From the NCBI RefSeq assembly GCF_900112495.1, contig NZ_FOMA01000004.1:1-64000 (forward strand): a DNA stretch of 64,000 nt, given 5' to 3'. How positions within the stretch are numbered: the stretch's first letter is position 1; every line of letters starts with the position of its first letter. Shown here piece after piece: positions 15,374 through 24,618 of this stretch. The position numbers and the translations under genes are program-made. The stretch is from Bacillus sp. OV322 (GTDB lineage: Bacteria; Bacillota; Bacilli; Bacillales; DSM-1321). Below the pieces are notes generated by a model, which saw only the letters and a program-made list of their open reading frames with translations, was not told where the DNA came from and did not search any database.

Positions 15374-15564
15374 TTACTTACCGCTACTTCTGAGATTATA
15401 TCCGTATTCAATCATCTCTTTTTCTCTTGCACTGTCTCTATAATTACTTAAATCCGCCCACTTTCCTGCTCCAATATATGTTGCGAAATTCTCCCTTGTT
15501 TTAATTCAGTAAGAGTTATTCCTGAATGATTCAATTTTTCTTCCGGATTTTTTATAGACTTCAT
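15374..15564 (-). pseudogene. Frameshifted small gene
   Basis: Starts at ATG 15564 with GGTGAT upstream (MKSIKNPEEKLNHSGITLTE), then continues in another frame as ENFATYIGAGKWADLSNYRD and ends REKEMIEYGYNLRSSGK. The shift is near 15497. Together about 62 residues. No family recognised; the end resembles C-terminal pieces of toxin or phage-type proteins, which is only an impression. Confidence 0.4.
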
Positions 15565-15829
15565 ACTCAAAAAATCACCGCTTCACCACAGAGAATGAAA
15601 ATGGTTAGTAAGTGTCAATACTGATCTGACCTTAATCCAGTCAACCCAATCCTTAGACTAATTAATTAAACGCTCTCCTCTTTTTTTAAACGATTGAGCA
15701 GGGTCTTCTTAAGTATTGTCATTTTTCTTTTAAAGAAACTTATTTTCATGGTAGTTAAACAAGTTTTACATTAACCCTGACGTAATATTTTTTGAAACAT
15801 ACTTGGTTTATGTTTTTCAAAACCTTTTA
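15565..15829. other. Intergenic, no convincing gene
   Basis: AT-rich. A 27-codon basic frame on the minus strand (15666-15749, MKISFFKRK to KKEESV) has no ribosome binding site. No attC-like site seen. Confidence 0.4.
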
Positions 15830-16270
15830 TCAATTCTTTTCCAAAAATAGTGTGGTTTTTTCCCAAGGGTGTCCTAATAATCCCCATTCAAAATTCTTAT
15901 GAATAAAAAAGTAATAATCACCGTTTGGAGAAATAGGTACCGTCCATTCATCAAATTCACTTTTCGGAAACTCCATACGGGGGTTTATCCAATAACCTGT
16001 TTGTTGCCAATCTAATGCATACATATATTCATTTTTTTGTGTAAGTTCTTGAAAAACCAGCAATGACTTATCCTCTAGATCATTGTTAATCTCATCATAA
16101 GTATCTGAATCCCCGGACCAATTTAGATACGGGGATACATCATATGTGATAAATGGACTTGGCACTTCAAAAGATGGGAACTTTGATATGCTTGGTTCAA
16201 AAGTAAATTCATCATATATCCTATCCCATACCTCTTTATCTTCTATTGTAGATAATTCAATCCAATTTCC
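15830..16270 (-). CDS. DUF2716 family protein
   Basis: About 146 residues from ATG 16270, chosen because AAAGGTGG lies at normal spacing; the longer frame upstream runs through array sequence. Matches DUF2716: FEPSISKFPSFEVPSPFITYDVS, MYALDWQQTGYWINPR, PNGDYYFFIHKNFEWGLLGHPWE. Cytosolic, function unknown, frequent as a single mobile gene in Bacillus. Confidence 0.85.
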   Translation of the reverse strand, partial: GNWIELSTIEDKEVWDRIYDEFTFEPSISKFPSFEVPSPFITYDVSPYLNWSGDSDTYDEINNDLEDKSLLVFQELTQKNEYMYALDWQQTGYWINPRMEFPKSEFDEWTVPISPNGDYYFFIHKNFEWGLLGHPWEKTTLFLEKN

Positions 16271-16324
16271 CATTTGAATAGCCACCTTTACGATGCTTTT
16301 AATCAGGTTTAATATATCATTTAT

Positions 16325-16356
16325 TGTGCAACTAATCTGCCTGTTAGCTGAAGACC
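16325..16356. repeat. attC-like left core only
   Basis: GTGCAACTAATCTGCCTGTTAGC then TGAAG. It marks the left edge of the defence-like block; no right core follows. Confidence 0.7.
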
Positions 16357-16513
16357 AAAATGTAGGATTGAAATAAAGTTTGATTAAAAATAGGCTGTAC
16401 CCGTTGAATTTACAGTGGAATAAACCAAAGCATTTTGAATAAAGATTGATCAAAATACGTTGGTTTTGTTTTTCATTGTGAAAGTTTTTATAAAAAAGAA
16501 TGATTATTCTCCT

Positions 16514-17389
16514 TTAATTACGCCACTTTCTTGCCGGATTTTTAAATGTATTACCATCTAATCTCTTTAACTTTCCAAAATAAATTTCATCGATTCTTGA
16601 ATAATTAGTGTGGACGCCTGCGAGTAACTCATCAAAATATGCTAATCGATTTGCTAGATTTTCAACACTTCTGTGTTCATAAATATCGTTATACTTGCCT
16701 AGAAGCTTACTAGCAAATTCATTTGTAATTTCCCTGAAAGACTCCTTGTCGTTTTTATCGAGTTCTTTTCTATATGAAGGGATATTATCAATAATTAGCT
16801 CTTTTTCTTCCAGTGTCCATTTTTTTCGATTAGTATATTTAAGTGTGTTCTTCTTAACTAATTGCTCATCATGTTCAAGAAAATAATTTGCACAAGCACT
16901 TTTAGTCTCAACCCTTTTATTCGCTACTATCCATTTATCAGATTCAATAAATTTATCATTATTATAGTTTAACAGCTCATCGTTAGTATTATTGAATTCT
17001 ATGTAACTATTCATCTCTAAAAAACACTTTTTTAAAATCATTTTTAATACTTCTAAGAAATCATTTTCACTCTTAAATTCAAGGAAATCATCATATAAAT
17101 AATTCGCTTGAATTTTTACTGGATAATTAAAGTCATCCACACAGTATAATGTCATCAATGTAAATTTTTGTTTTTCCTGACCTTCTAAAAAAAACTTTAA
17201 ACGAACCCAATAATGTGGTGATTTCATAGAAGTCTCACTAAAATGTTTAATTTCAATTTCATAATCATATCTAACATTTAATTCTAAAAAAAATATTTTA
17301 ACAAGTTCTCTTTCTACTACCATTAAAACTTCCCTTAAAAATTTAGGTGTAATATGTACATTTTCATTTGTATATTTCCATCTATCCAT
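16514..17389 (-). CDS. Unknown protein, fourth gene of the defence-like operon
   Basis: A 291-residue soluble protein, Lys/Glu/Asn-rich. The N-terminal half (about 15-115) looks like an alpha/beta domain (HYWVRLKFFLEGQEKQKFTLMTLY); the C-terminal part has RKKWTLEEKELIIDNIPSYRKEL, faintly like a Myb/SANT-type helical motif, and ends in a basic tail NPARKWRN. No family recognised. It starts 13 bp after the nuclease gene stop, so it is cotranscribed with the nuclease, helicase and OLD genes, which suggests a role in the same system. Confidence 0.65.
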   Translation of the reverse strand: MDRWKYTNENVHITPKFLREVLMVVERELVKIFFLELNVRYDYEIEIKHFSETSMKSPHYWVRLKFFLEGQEKQKFTLMTLYCVDDFNYPVKIQANYLYDDFLEFKSENDFLEVLKMILKKCFLEMNSYIEFNNTNDELLNYNNDKFIESDKWIVANKRVETKSACANYFLEHDEQLVKKNTLKYTNRKKWTLEEKELIIDNIPSYRKELDKNDKESFREITNEFASKLLGKYNDIYEHRSVENLANRLAYFDELLAGVHTNYSRIDEIYFGKLKRLDGNTFKNPARKWRN

Positions 17390-17402
17390 ATCTGTATCAT
17401 CC

Positions 17403-18278
17403 TTAAATATCTACTTCAAACACAATTGGTAAGTGATCTGAATAATTATTGTCGATAACTTTTTTCTTAATTTTAGTTGTTCTACTTGTTACATCCTTCA
17501 ATAGTTCCTTTCCAGATATCTCTGTAATAATTTTAAATGAGTTGCTAATGTATGCGTCCATCATACTTGAAGAAATAAGAACTTGATCTAGTAAATTCCA
17601 ATAAGGATTTAGAGAAGAGTTATTATCACTATAATAATATGTGCCCTGAGGTGAACTTAGTTTATATGCATCCCAAGAAGCATTATAATAAAATGATTTA
17701 TTTTTATAACCAAATTTTCTTTGTGGATTATAAATAATTTCTTCCTTACTGAAAATTGCATTAAATCCTGTAGCCCCCATAATACCTTTTTCATAGGGAT
17801 TCATATTAAAATCTCCAATCGCTATAACTTTATCAATTTTATAGCTGTCGATAAATTCTCTATGTTGTCCTGCTAAATCAAATAAGTCACTCAAATCATG
17901 CGTATAACGATCTCTTAAATGTACACCTACTACTAAAATTTCCTCGTTATTAATATTATATTTACAACTAGATAATCTTTTATCTTCATCTGTACTTACA
18001 TTTTGACCATTTTCTAAGCTATCAATTAAAACTATTTTTTGACCACTTCTAAAACGAGAAATATATTGTTTTCCAGTTTCATTATTTAAAATGGTTTTTA
18101 ATTCAGGTAAATTAATAGCATTTTTTCCACTCGCATTAGAGCTGCTTTCTTGGAGTACTTCGGCCAATATTATTACATCTATTGATAATTCCTTTACCAG
18201 TTCAACAATTAAGTCAGAGAAATTTTTCTTATTAACATTCCAAAACAAAAACTTTTTTGCCATTGCATTCATATCCAT
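17403..18278 (-). CDS. Endonuclease/exonuclease/phosphatase (EEP) superfamily protein
   Basis: A 291-residue protein with EEP motifs: FWNVNKKN at 12-19, metal ligand Glu40 in IIILAE-type context (VIILAEV), VVGVHLRDR, GDFNMNP near 151-157, LLDQVLIS, and the terminal SDHLP at 280-284. EEP enzymes are Mg2+-dependent DNA/RNA nucleases or phosphoesterases. It lies about 110 bp after the helicase gene and directly before the unknown gene at 16514. An added nuclease is not part of two-gene Gabija as I know it, so this may be an extended form or an adjacent second defence gene. Confidence 0.8.
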   Translation of the reverse strand: MDMNAMAKKFLFWNVNKKNFSDLIVELVKELSIDVIILAEVLQESSSNASGKNAINLPELKTILNNETGKQYISRFRSGQKIVLIDSLENGQNVSTDEDKRLSSCKYNINNEEILVVGVHLRDRYTHDLSDLFDLAGQHREFIDSYKIDKVIAIGDFNMNPYEKGIMGATGFNAIFSKEEIIYNPQRKFGYKNKSFYYNASWDAYKLSSPQGTYYYSDNNSSLNPYWNLLDQVLISSSMMDAYISNSFKIITEISGKELLKDVTSRTTKIKKKVIDNNYSDHLPIVFEVDI

Positions 18279-18386
18279 TCCATCTAATAATTTACGTTAA
18301 ACACAATTTATTTTAATTATTTTTAAATGATCCTTAAATTTTACTTCTTCTCTCATCAACTATCTCACCTAATAAAAAAATATATA

Positions 18387-20012
18387 TTACCATTCTAGAT
18401 CTATTCTCAAATTAGGTGTGTTATACAAATATAAAAATGGTGATTCTTGAGCTCTAATAAAATCTCCTTGTTTCGGTCTATATCTTTGCTCTCCTATCAT
18501 GATATAACAAACTTCAATTGCTCTCGTAACTCCAACATAATGTAAATTTAATGCTTGTATATAATCTTCCTCAGATAACCAATCTCCTTCTTGTGGTAAA
18601 ATCCATCTATATAAATCTAATAAAAACACACACTTAAATTCTAATCCTTTCGATTTATGCAAAGTCATAATATTTACTTCATTATCCGTTGCTGGCTTGA
18701 AACTTTGCAAAGCCTCTTCATTATTTAGAAGATCCTTTAACATCGCTAAAATTCTTTTATCTTCTTGCTCTGGATCTATCAATTTTGCAATTTTGTTAAA
18801 TTCTCCAAAATTATTTTTCAATTCACCTTCCGGTAATCTAAATATTTTATCAACTAATTTTAATCCTTTTTGGAATACCTTATAATTTAGTTCTTCATTT
18901 ATATATTTACTAATAAAATCAAGAACAGTAACTTCTTTAATTTGATATAGATAATAGGACATTAAGAGATCATTAAATAAAATTGCCCAACTCTCTCCAA
19001 CTTTATCCAAAGCTGTATCTACAAATAACTTGTTTTCTATTGTTAAAAAGTCAGCCGCTCGCCTAGCGGTACCATTGTTTCTACATAAAATTGCAAAGTC
19101 GCTATTTTTACTTAAATTAAACTTCCTTTTTATTTCATCTAGATTATTTTCTATACCATAAATAATATGTTCATCTGTTCCTTTAACATTAATTTTAAGT
19201 ACTCTTTTATCTTCTTCTATACTTTCCCTAGCAACCCCCATTAATTCTAAAGAATAATCTGATATTGACTTATGACATCTATGGTTACGAGTGATTTCTA
19301 AATGAGTAAAACTATCATCACCTATTAAAGATAATAAATATCTAGAATACCTGTTACTAAATGCATAAATAGCTTGGTCTAAATCTCCAACAGCTATTCC
19401 TGTAATGCCGTTATTAACTAGTTTCAAGAATATTTCATGTTGAATCTCACCACAATCTTGATATTCATCAATAAAAATATGAGTATATCTAGCCTTAAGA
19501 TATGTTAAGCACTGTGGTACTTTATTTAATATAAATAATGCTGTTTCGCCACTAATTTCTAAAAACAACACCCCTTCTTGCAATGCTTGTTCTAGTAATT
19601 TAAATAACTCTTTATCATCTCTAGTATGCTTCAACTTCTTTAAATCGTTATACTTTGAATAATCATCTATCGAATCTTTAACTTCCAATTTCTTTCCTAC
19701 GCCAAATAAAAGCTTTGAAAAAGGTACAATAATTTCGGAAATATAAAATTTGTCTATAGTGCCAAAAAAGTGATAATTACTTTCAATACTTTTTCTTTTG
19801 TAACGTAGCTCTAGCTCCTTGCTTGCTTTTCTTGTAAATGAAATAGCTATAACACCTTGATAATTTAATAAATTTCTAGAAATATCAATTATCTTTTCTA
19901 CTATAGTATATGTTTTACCACTACCTGGTTTAGCAGTCACCACTAAATTCCCCTGCTCTTCAATAATTTTCATTTGTTCAGATGTAGGTTTAGTCGCTTT
20001 TTTCATTCTCAT
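18387..20012 (-). CDS. UvrD/Rep-type superfamily 1 helicase, GajB-like
   Basis: About 541 residues. SF1 motifs in order: Walker A AKPGSGKT at about 30-37, motif Ia IAISFTRKAS, FGTIDKFYISEII, Walker B FIDEYQD, GDLDQAIYAFSNR (motif III), TRNHRCHKS (motif IV), MTLHKSKGLEFK (motif V) and HYVGVTRAIE (motif VI). AAAAGG lies six bases before ATG 20012, which overlaps the end of the OLD gene by 23 bp, so the two are translationally coupled. The FGTID..YISEI.PF block parallels GajB. Predicted to act with the OLD nuclease in anti-phage defence. Confidence 0.88.
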   Translation of the reverse strand: MRMKKATKPTSEQMKIIEEQGNLVVTAKPGSGKTYTIVEKIIDISRNLLNYQGVIAISFTRKASKELELRYKRKSIESNYHFFGTIDKFYISEIIVPFSKLLFGVGKKLEVKDSIDDYSKYNDLKKLKHTRDDKELFKLLEQALQEGVLFLEISGETALFILNKVPQCLTYLKARYTHIFIDEYQDCGEIQHEIFLKLVNNGITGIAVGDLDQAIYAFSNRYSRYLLSLIGDDSFTHLEITRNHRCHKSISDYSLELMGVARESIEEDKRVLKINVKGTDEHIIYGIENNLDEIKRKFNLSKNSDFAILCRNNGTARRAADFLTIENKLFVDTALDKVGESWAILFNDLLMSYYLYQIKEVTVLDFISKYINEELNYKVFQKGLKLVDKIFRLPEGELKNNFGEFNKIAKLIDPEQEDKRILAMLKDLLNNEEALQSFKPATDNEVNIMTLHKSKGLEFKCVFLLDLYRWILPQEGDWLSEEDYIQALNLHYVGVTRAIEVCYIMIGEQRYRPKQGDFIRAQESPFLYLYNTPNLRIDLEW

Positions 20013-21770
20013 TAACAACCTTTTCAGCTAAATTTTTTATTTGTTTAAGTGGTTCTGAAATCTTATCCTCACTTAAACATTTTAAATCATCAAAGTGAGC
20101 TTTTAAAAATTTCAGCATATTCTCGGCTTTTGCTTTTTGCATCTTACCTACAGTGCTTTTTATTGCTCTAGTATTATAGAATTTTTTTAGCGAACTCAAT
20201 AAACTACTGTTAGCTAGGTCATTTTCCAAATCAATTTGTGATATATATATATTATTTTTTTCTACTTCTTGAATAATATTATTTGCAAGATCCTTAGCTA
20301 CTTGTGGATGCTGTCTGATTTTTAACCATTCATTTTTTAAATGGTGAGTTTTCCAATACTCTATTAACCCTTGATTATCTACTGTTTTTAGCAATTCTGT
20401 ATATATCCCCATAACTCGCGATATGCCACCTTGGAAATAAAACTCAACATTCTTTTGCCCAATTTTTTTTGTTTTACTAAAAATATCGTTATCTGTTCTT
20501 AATACAAAAGGAATGTCTAAAGCCAAACAAATCTTAATATATGGTTTAAAACCTACACCGTTAACAGATAAAATTGACACGTTTAAACGGTCTAAATCAA
20601 TCTCTAATTGTTTAGCTAAAGCAGTATAGAACAACTTTTCTGAGGGCCCTTCAACTAAAAATACACCATTTACAAAAAAAACATCTGATGTAATAGCATC
20701 TAGCCTATAACCAAAATCATCAAAATCCGTGTTTAGTTCTTCACTACATCCACCTTTGGCAGCTTTAGTAAATTTCCCTTTAGAACATAATTTAACAATC
20801 CTATCAGGTTTAAACTCTGTTGCAATATACGGAGAATGTGTAGTAATAAAAACTTGTTCTTCAAATTTATCTAATAAATAGCTAGAAAGCTTACGTTGTT
20901 GCTGTGGATGTAAATGTGCCTCTGGTTCTTCTATAGCATAAAAAGTTACTTTTTCTAACGAACTTACATTTTTTTGTTTAGAAACCCATGTTGCTAAAAA
21001 GATTTGATTATTTCTACCATCTCCGCCTAAAGTTAAGGCACCTTCATCAGTGCTATATGTTAATTCTAAGTTATCTAGCATTCTCGTAGCATCAGAATTA
21101 GAATTTTTGTAAGTCAATACTTTGCCTTCATTATGTATAGCAAGAGAACTTAATTCATTATTTACTTTAGTTAAAGATTCTTGAATATAATTTAAGCGAT
21201 CCACTCTTTTATTTACAAGTTCTAAATTACGCTTAATTTTGAGAACAGATTGTTCGTCTGATTGTGTTTGTTCTTCTGTTAATTTTAATTTTGCATCTTC
21301 TAAAATTCGGTTTTTCTCCCTTTTCATAAAAGATTCTAAATTACGGTTTGTATTCACATATTCCATATTCAAACGTTTTATATAAAATCGAGAATTTCTT
21401 TCTTCTAACGTTTCTTCTGTGGCCCCCGAAAGAATACTATATTCACTATTCTTTGAATTTTTATATTGTATATAAACAGTTTCCTTGTTCAAATCTCCTT
21501 TAAATACGGTTATTAAACAGTCCTCCGTAACTTCTACAAGTTTCACTGTTATTTCAATAGAATCTGATTTGGTATACACATTGTAATCACTGTTAAATAA
21601 ATCCAAATCTCTATCACTTAAACTACGATCAAAAAGAAGACGTAATGCGTATATTAAATTTGTTTTCCCAACATCATTAGCTCTCCAATGATTAAAGTTT
21701 GCTCTGCAAAATTAATTTTTTCATTATCAAAATTTCTAAACCCCTTTATTTTTATCCATTCAATTTTCAT
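19990..21770 (-). pseudogene. OLD-family ATPase/TOPRIM nuclease, GajA-like, frameshifted
   Basis: Reads as a protein of about 592 residues from ATG 21770: MKIEWIKIKGFRNF, Walker A GANDVGKT near 29-36, Walker B EEPEAHLHP, a sensor THSPY, then a C-terminal TOPRIM domain with FLVEGPSEKLFY and RTDND. This is the class 2 OLD (GajA) architecture next to a helicase. The frame is broken inside Walker A by a two-base duplication (GGAGAGCT instead of GGAGCT, about 21681-21684), giving a premature stop. Downstream the frame is open for 538 codons from ATG 21606, without Walker A. Either a recently inactivated gene, a phase-type switch, or a sequencing error. Confidence 0.85.
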
Positions 21771-21831
21771 TTGTTAAAGCCCCCATTAATAAGAAAAAGT
21801 TTTGATTTTACTATATAATACCACCCGAAAC

Positions 21832-21862
21832 AAAAAAAGGAATGTTATCATTGTAACATTCC
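21832..21862 (-). terminator. Terminator upstream of the OLD gene
   Basis: GGAATGTTA / TAACATTCC around six bases, T run on the minus strand. It follows the 21882-22092 fragment and insulates the operon. Confidence 0.75.
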
Positions 21863-21881
21863 TCCTTCTTTACGTTTTTCA

Positions 21882-22092
21882 TTAATTGATACAGCTTCTA
21901 ATATCTTTAGCTAATATTTTCGTTCCCGCAACCCCTTTAACGGATTTTAATTCTCCGTTGGCTGACCAATCAATCTCCTCTAAATTCAATAGCTTATTAG
22001 CAATCTTTAATGAATCAGGTTGTTGCGATTTTACTAAGTAATTCTCATTAATTAACTCATTACCTACAATAGCTAATGCATTTAAAACCTCT
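21882..22092 (-). pseudogene. 3' fragment of an unknown gene
   Basis: An uninterrupted frame of about 70 codons (VLNALAIVGNELINENYL to AKDIRSCIN, stop at 21882) with no start or ribosome binding site; it begins at a hairpin. Looks like the C-terminal remnant of a longer protein that would belong to the defence block. Confidence 0.45.
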
Positions 22093-22125
22093 TATGGATA
22101 TTTTACCCATAGAGGTTGTTTTTCA
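22086..22125. terminator. Hairpin with T run
   Basis: AACCTCTTATGG / CCATAGAGGTT around nine bases then GTTTTT. It cuts into the 5' side of the fragment at 21882-22092; just after it CATCAATCTTTATTA-type units are repeated three times (22134-22180). Confidence 0.5.
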
Positions 22126-22187
22126 TCAAACTTTATTATTTATCATCAATCTTTATTATAAATTATCAATCTTTATTAAAAACCAAC

Positions 22188-22260
22188 ACAAAAAGTTGAT
22201 GTAGCAGCCCTCCTTCTTAAACTAACGCACCCGATAGTTTAAGTAGCATATTTCACAAAG
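22188..22260. repeat. attC-like site with tail
   Basis: Stem remnant GTTGATGTAGCAGCCC, right core CTTAAACTAACGCACCCGAT then AGTTTAAGT and ATTTCACAAAG. Left core absent. Right edge of the defence-like block. Confidence 0.85.
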
Positions 22261-22419
22261 TAGTTGGTTCATAAATCAAATACACCTTACTTTAAATACA
22301 TCAATCTCCTTCCCTTCAGGAGCTGTGGACCGATCGATAGAAAAGTATGTTCAAATGATATGAAGCTTTGTTATTCTAGTAAATAGGCAATTCAGGTCAA
22401 CTTAGGAGTGAATGCAAGC

Positions 22420-23604
22420 ATGAACCAAAAAGACATTGCACATATTCGAAAACAATTCAAAGCAGGAAATGATTTACTCACCATTTCCGATATCTTTAAT
22501 GTTTATATCACGAAGGAACCCAGTGACATTTATCATCATGAAAGCCAGCCTTTTGAAATGCTCGACCAGGAACAGCAGGAGTTATTCATGAATAACTTCA
22601 AAAAAATGCTAGCCGGTCAATTGGATGAAAAGCTCTTTGAGTTAAAGTTCAAGCGGGACGGGGGAGAGAACAGCCAGCTCATTTTGCATCAAGGATTGCT
22701 GAGCTCTGATGTAGACGGCTGGAAAGAGCAAATGCACCACATCGTTGGCAGAATGCTGGAACTCCGCCAATACGAGAAGGATATCGTCGTCACTTTCATT
22801 CGCGGAGAATATTTTAAACCCATGAAGCGGCGAAATGAAGAGGACGGGACAAGCAAACGGGATACCGTTTATTCCCACCCGTTTATCCTGTGCAGCATCA
22901 ATAACACACAGGAGCCGAAGAAAGAGCTGCTTTTCGACTATGTAGAAAAAGAATTTAAATATCACTTTGTCGTGGACCCCATTATCAACCTAAAGGCGCC
23001 GATTTCAGGCTTTTTGTTTCCCTGCTTCACCGAAAACGCGGCAGACGTCAATCACGTTCTCTATTCGGCAGGCAAGGTTCACGAGCCTGACCATGCGTTC
23101 ATTGAAGAAGTCTTAAACGGCGAAGAAACAATGACGGCACAAGATGACAAAATCATTTTTGAAGAAATCGTGAAAGACATAACAGGGGATCAGTTAAGCA
23201 CCTCTGCCCTTTCCAATGTGTATGAAGAGATCCACCGTATGATCGAAGAAAATGAAGAAGAGGAAGAGCCGCCGAGATTAGATGCCAAAGATGTGGAACG
23301 GGTACTAAAATTGAGCGGCCTTGAGGACATTGATTCGGAAAAGGTTGAGTCAGCTTACCAAAAAATCATCGACGATGACAAGTATGAGATTAAAGCCAGC
23401 AGCATCCTTCCGAAATATACGTCCAAATCGATTAAGATTAACACAAAAGCGGCGAACATTTCGATCAGTCCACAAGACTTAAGGTATGTAAAGCAAATTA
23501 TGTTTGACAGAAAACGCTACCTCATGATCGAAGTGGAAGAAGATGCTGTGATCGAGGGCTTCACGATGATTCCGGAAGCTTTGGGCAGCGAACCAGAACA
23601 CTGA
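22420..23604 (+). CDS. DUF4317 family protein
   Basis: About 394 residues; ATG 22420 has TAGGAGTGA upstream, with an alternative GTG at 22408. The protein is acidic and soluble: NQKDIAHIRKQFKAGND at the start, HPFILCSINNTQEPKKELLFDYVE, then an acidic linker (EENEEEEEPP) and a conserved C-terminal region. This is DUF4317, widespread in Firmicutes, function unknown. Its codon use and GC are clearly higher than the cassette genes, so it looks like resident chromosome between array segments. Followed by a terminator. Confidence 0.85.
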   Translation: MNQKDIAHIRKQFKAGNDLLTISDIFNVYITKEPSDIYHHESQPFEMLDQEQQELFMNNFKKMLAGQLDEKLFELKFKRDGGENSQLILHQGLLSSDVDGWKEQMHHIVGRMLELRQYEKDIVVTFIRGEYFKPMKRRNEEDGTSKRDTVYSHPFILCSINNTQEPKKELLFDYVEKEFKYHFVVDPIINLKAPISGFLFPCFTENAADVNHVLYSAGKVHEPDHAFIEEVLNGEETMTAQDDKIIFEEIVKDITGDQLSTSALSNVYEEIHRMIEENEEEEEPPRLDAKDVERVLKLSGLEDIDSEKVESAYQKIIDDDKYEIKASSILPKYTSKSIKINTKAANISISPQDLRYVKQIMFDRKRYLMIEVEEDAVIEGFTMIPEALGSEPEH

Positions 23605-23607
23605 TAT

Positions 23608-23665
23608 ATAGGGAGTATAAGTCCCCGGCTGTTTCACCGGCAATGAGGATTTATGCTCCCTTCTC
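23608..23665 (+). terminator. Terminator of the DUF4317 gene
   Basis: Long imperfect stem GGGAGTATAAGTCC / GGATTTATGCTCCC with an inner CCGG stem, then TTCTCTTTG. Confidence 0.7.
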
Positions 23666-23750
23666 TTTGCTCTTCGGGAAGGCACACCCCGCTATTTTTT
23701 TCTTTTGCATATTTACAATTATTCTCTTCCTTACTTCAAAAAGCCTTCTT

Positions 23751-23822
23751 GTACTAACCTGCCCTTTAATTGAAGAAGAAAAAGCCTTACTCCTTATTGA
23801 AGTAAAGCACCCTTTAGTTTAA
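23751..23822. repeat. attC-like site
   Basis: Left core TACTAACCTGCCCTTTAATTG, arms AAGCCTTACTCC, right core GAAGTAAAGCACCCTTTAG. The stop TAA of the gene at 23814 lies inside the right core. Confidence 0.88.
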
Positions 23823-24248
23823 AAAGAACTCTTTTTCCACTTTATTAAAATCAGTCCATAACTCCTTTTCATTTACGGTAAAGTTCTCTTTATTTAATCG
23901 TTTTACCATAAGTTTAACTGCTTCTCTTAGATTATTGATGAGGTACTTTCTAATATCGTAGCCATTAATGCCCTTCCAACGAGAAATAGGCATACCAATA
24001 TCTACAGTTATATAACGGCTCTTTTTACTAAGTCTTAGTTTTTCACAACCTTCAAACCCAAAGCACCATAAATCACCATCTACACGGAGAACTGGAGCAA
24101 TTTCATCCACTTCAACACAATAGTGTTTATTACAGAATCGGACTAGAAGTTTACTTAATTCTACAAGATGAGGAGCAACAGCATTATCTGCTTCTATATC
24201 ACCCATTTGAGCACCGAAAGTTATATATGGGTTATCGTTTTTCTCCAT
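23814..24248 (-). CDS. Hypothetical protein, intact copy of a duplicated cassette
   Basis: A 144-residue soluble protein: MEKNDNPYITFGAQMGDIEADNAVAPH style start (shown in part), CNKHYCVEVDEI, WCFGFEGCEKLRL, SRYITVDIGMPISRW and a helical, basic C-terminal third ending EKEFFLN. No family recognised with certainty; size and composition would suit an immunity-type protein. GGGGGCTATAA precedes the ATG. The frameshifted sister is at 14179-14615. Confidence 0.7.
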   Translation of the reverse strand: MEKNDNPYITFGAQMGDIEADNAVAPHLVELSKLLVRFCNKHYCVEVDEIAPVLRVDGDLWCFGFEGCEKLRLSKKSRYITVDIGMPISRWKGINGYDIRKYLINNLREAVKLMVKRLNKENFTVNEKELWTDFNKVEKEFFLN

Positions 24249-24296
24249 TTATAGCCCCCACTAGTATTTAATTTACTCATTTTCAATATAGCATCT

Positions 24297-24382
24297 TCCA
24301 GCCTACCACGTTAGTGGAAAAGGCAAAATCGGAGGCAATCAGCCCCTCCTTCTTTACCTAACGCACCCGTTAGCTTAGCAAG
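24297..24382. repeat. attC-like site
   Basis: Left core GCCTACCACGTTAGTGGAA, middle GGAGGCAATCAGCCCCTCC, right core CTTTACCTAACGCACCCGTT then AGC. Confidence 0.85.
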
Positions 24383-24540
24383 GTGGAGTTGATTCTCGGG
24401 AATTCAGTTTTAGGGATTTGCTTTTCAACAGTGATTATAAAACATCTTCAACCTGCCCTTTATTAAACACTCGGGTTGCAATCCAATTATTTCCAATGAT
24501 CTTTCGCCACTTGTTATTGAAAAGACTGAAAAAATCTTCT

Positions 24541-24575
24541 TTGGTTTAAAAGATATCTGTAGAGGGCAGATATAA
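24541..24575 (+). promoter_or_regulatory. Candidate sigma-B promoter of the GlsB-like gene
   Basis: GTTTAA (24544-24549), 14 bases, GGGCAG (24564-24569). The -35 matches the general-stress consensus; the -10 is GGGCAG against GGGWAW. The gene family is stress-induced in Bacillus, which supports the reading. Confidence 0.45.
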
Positions 24576-24618
24576 ATATGCGGTGACGCTGAAAAATAAG
24601 TGAAGGAGACTTGATATA

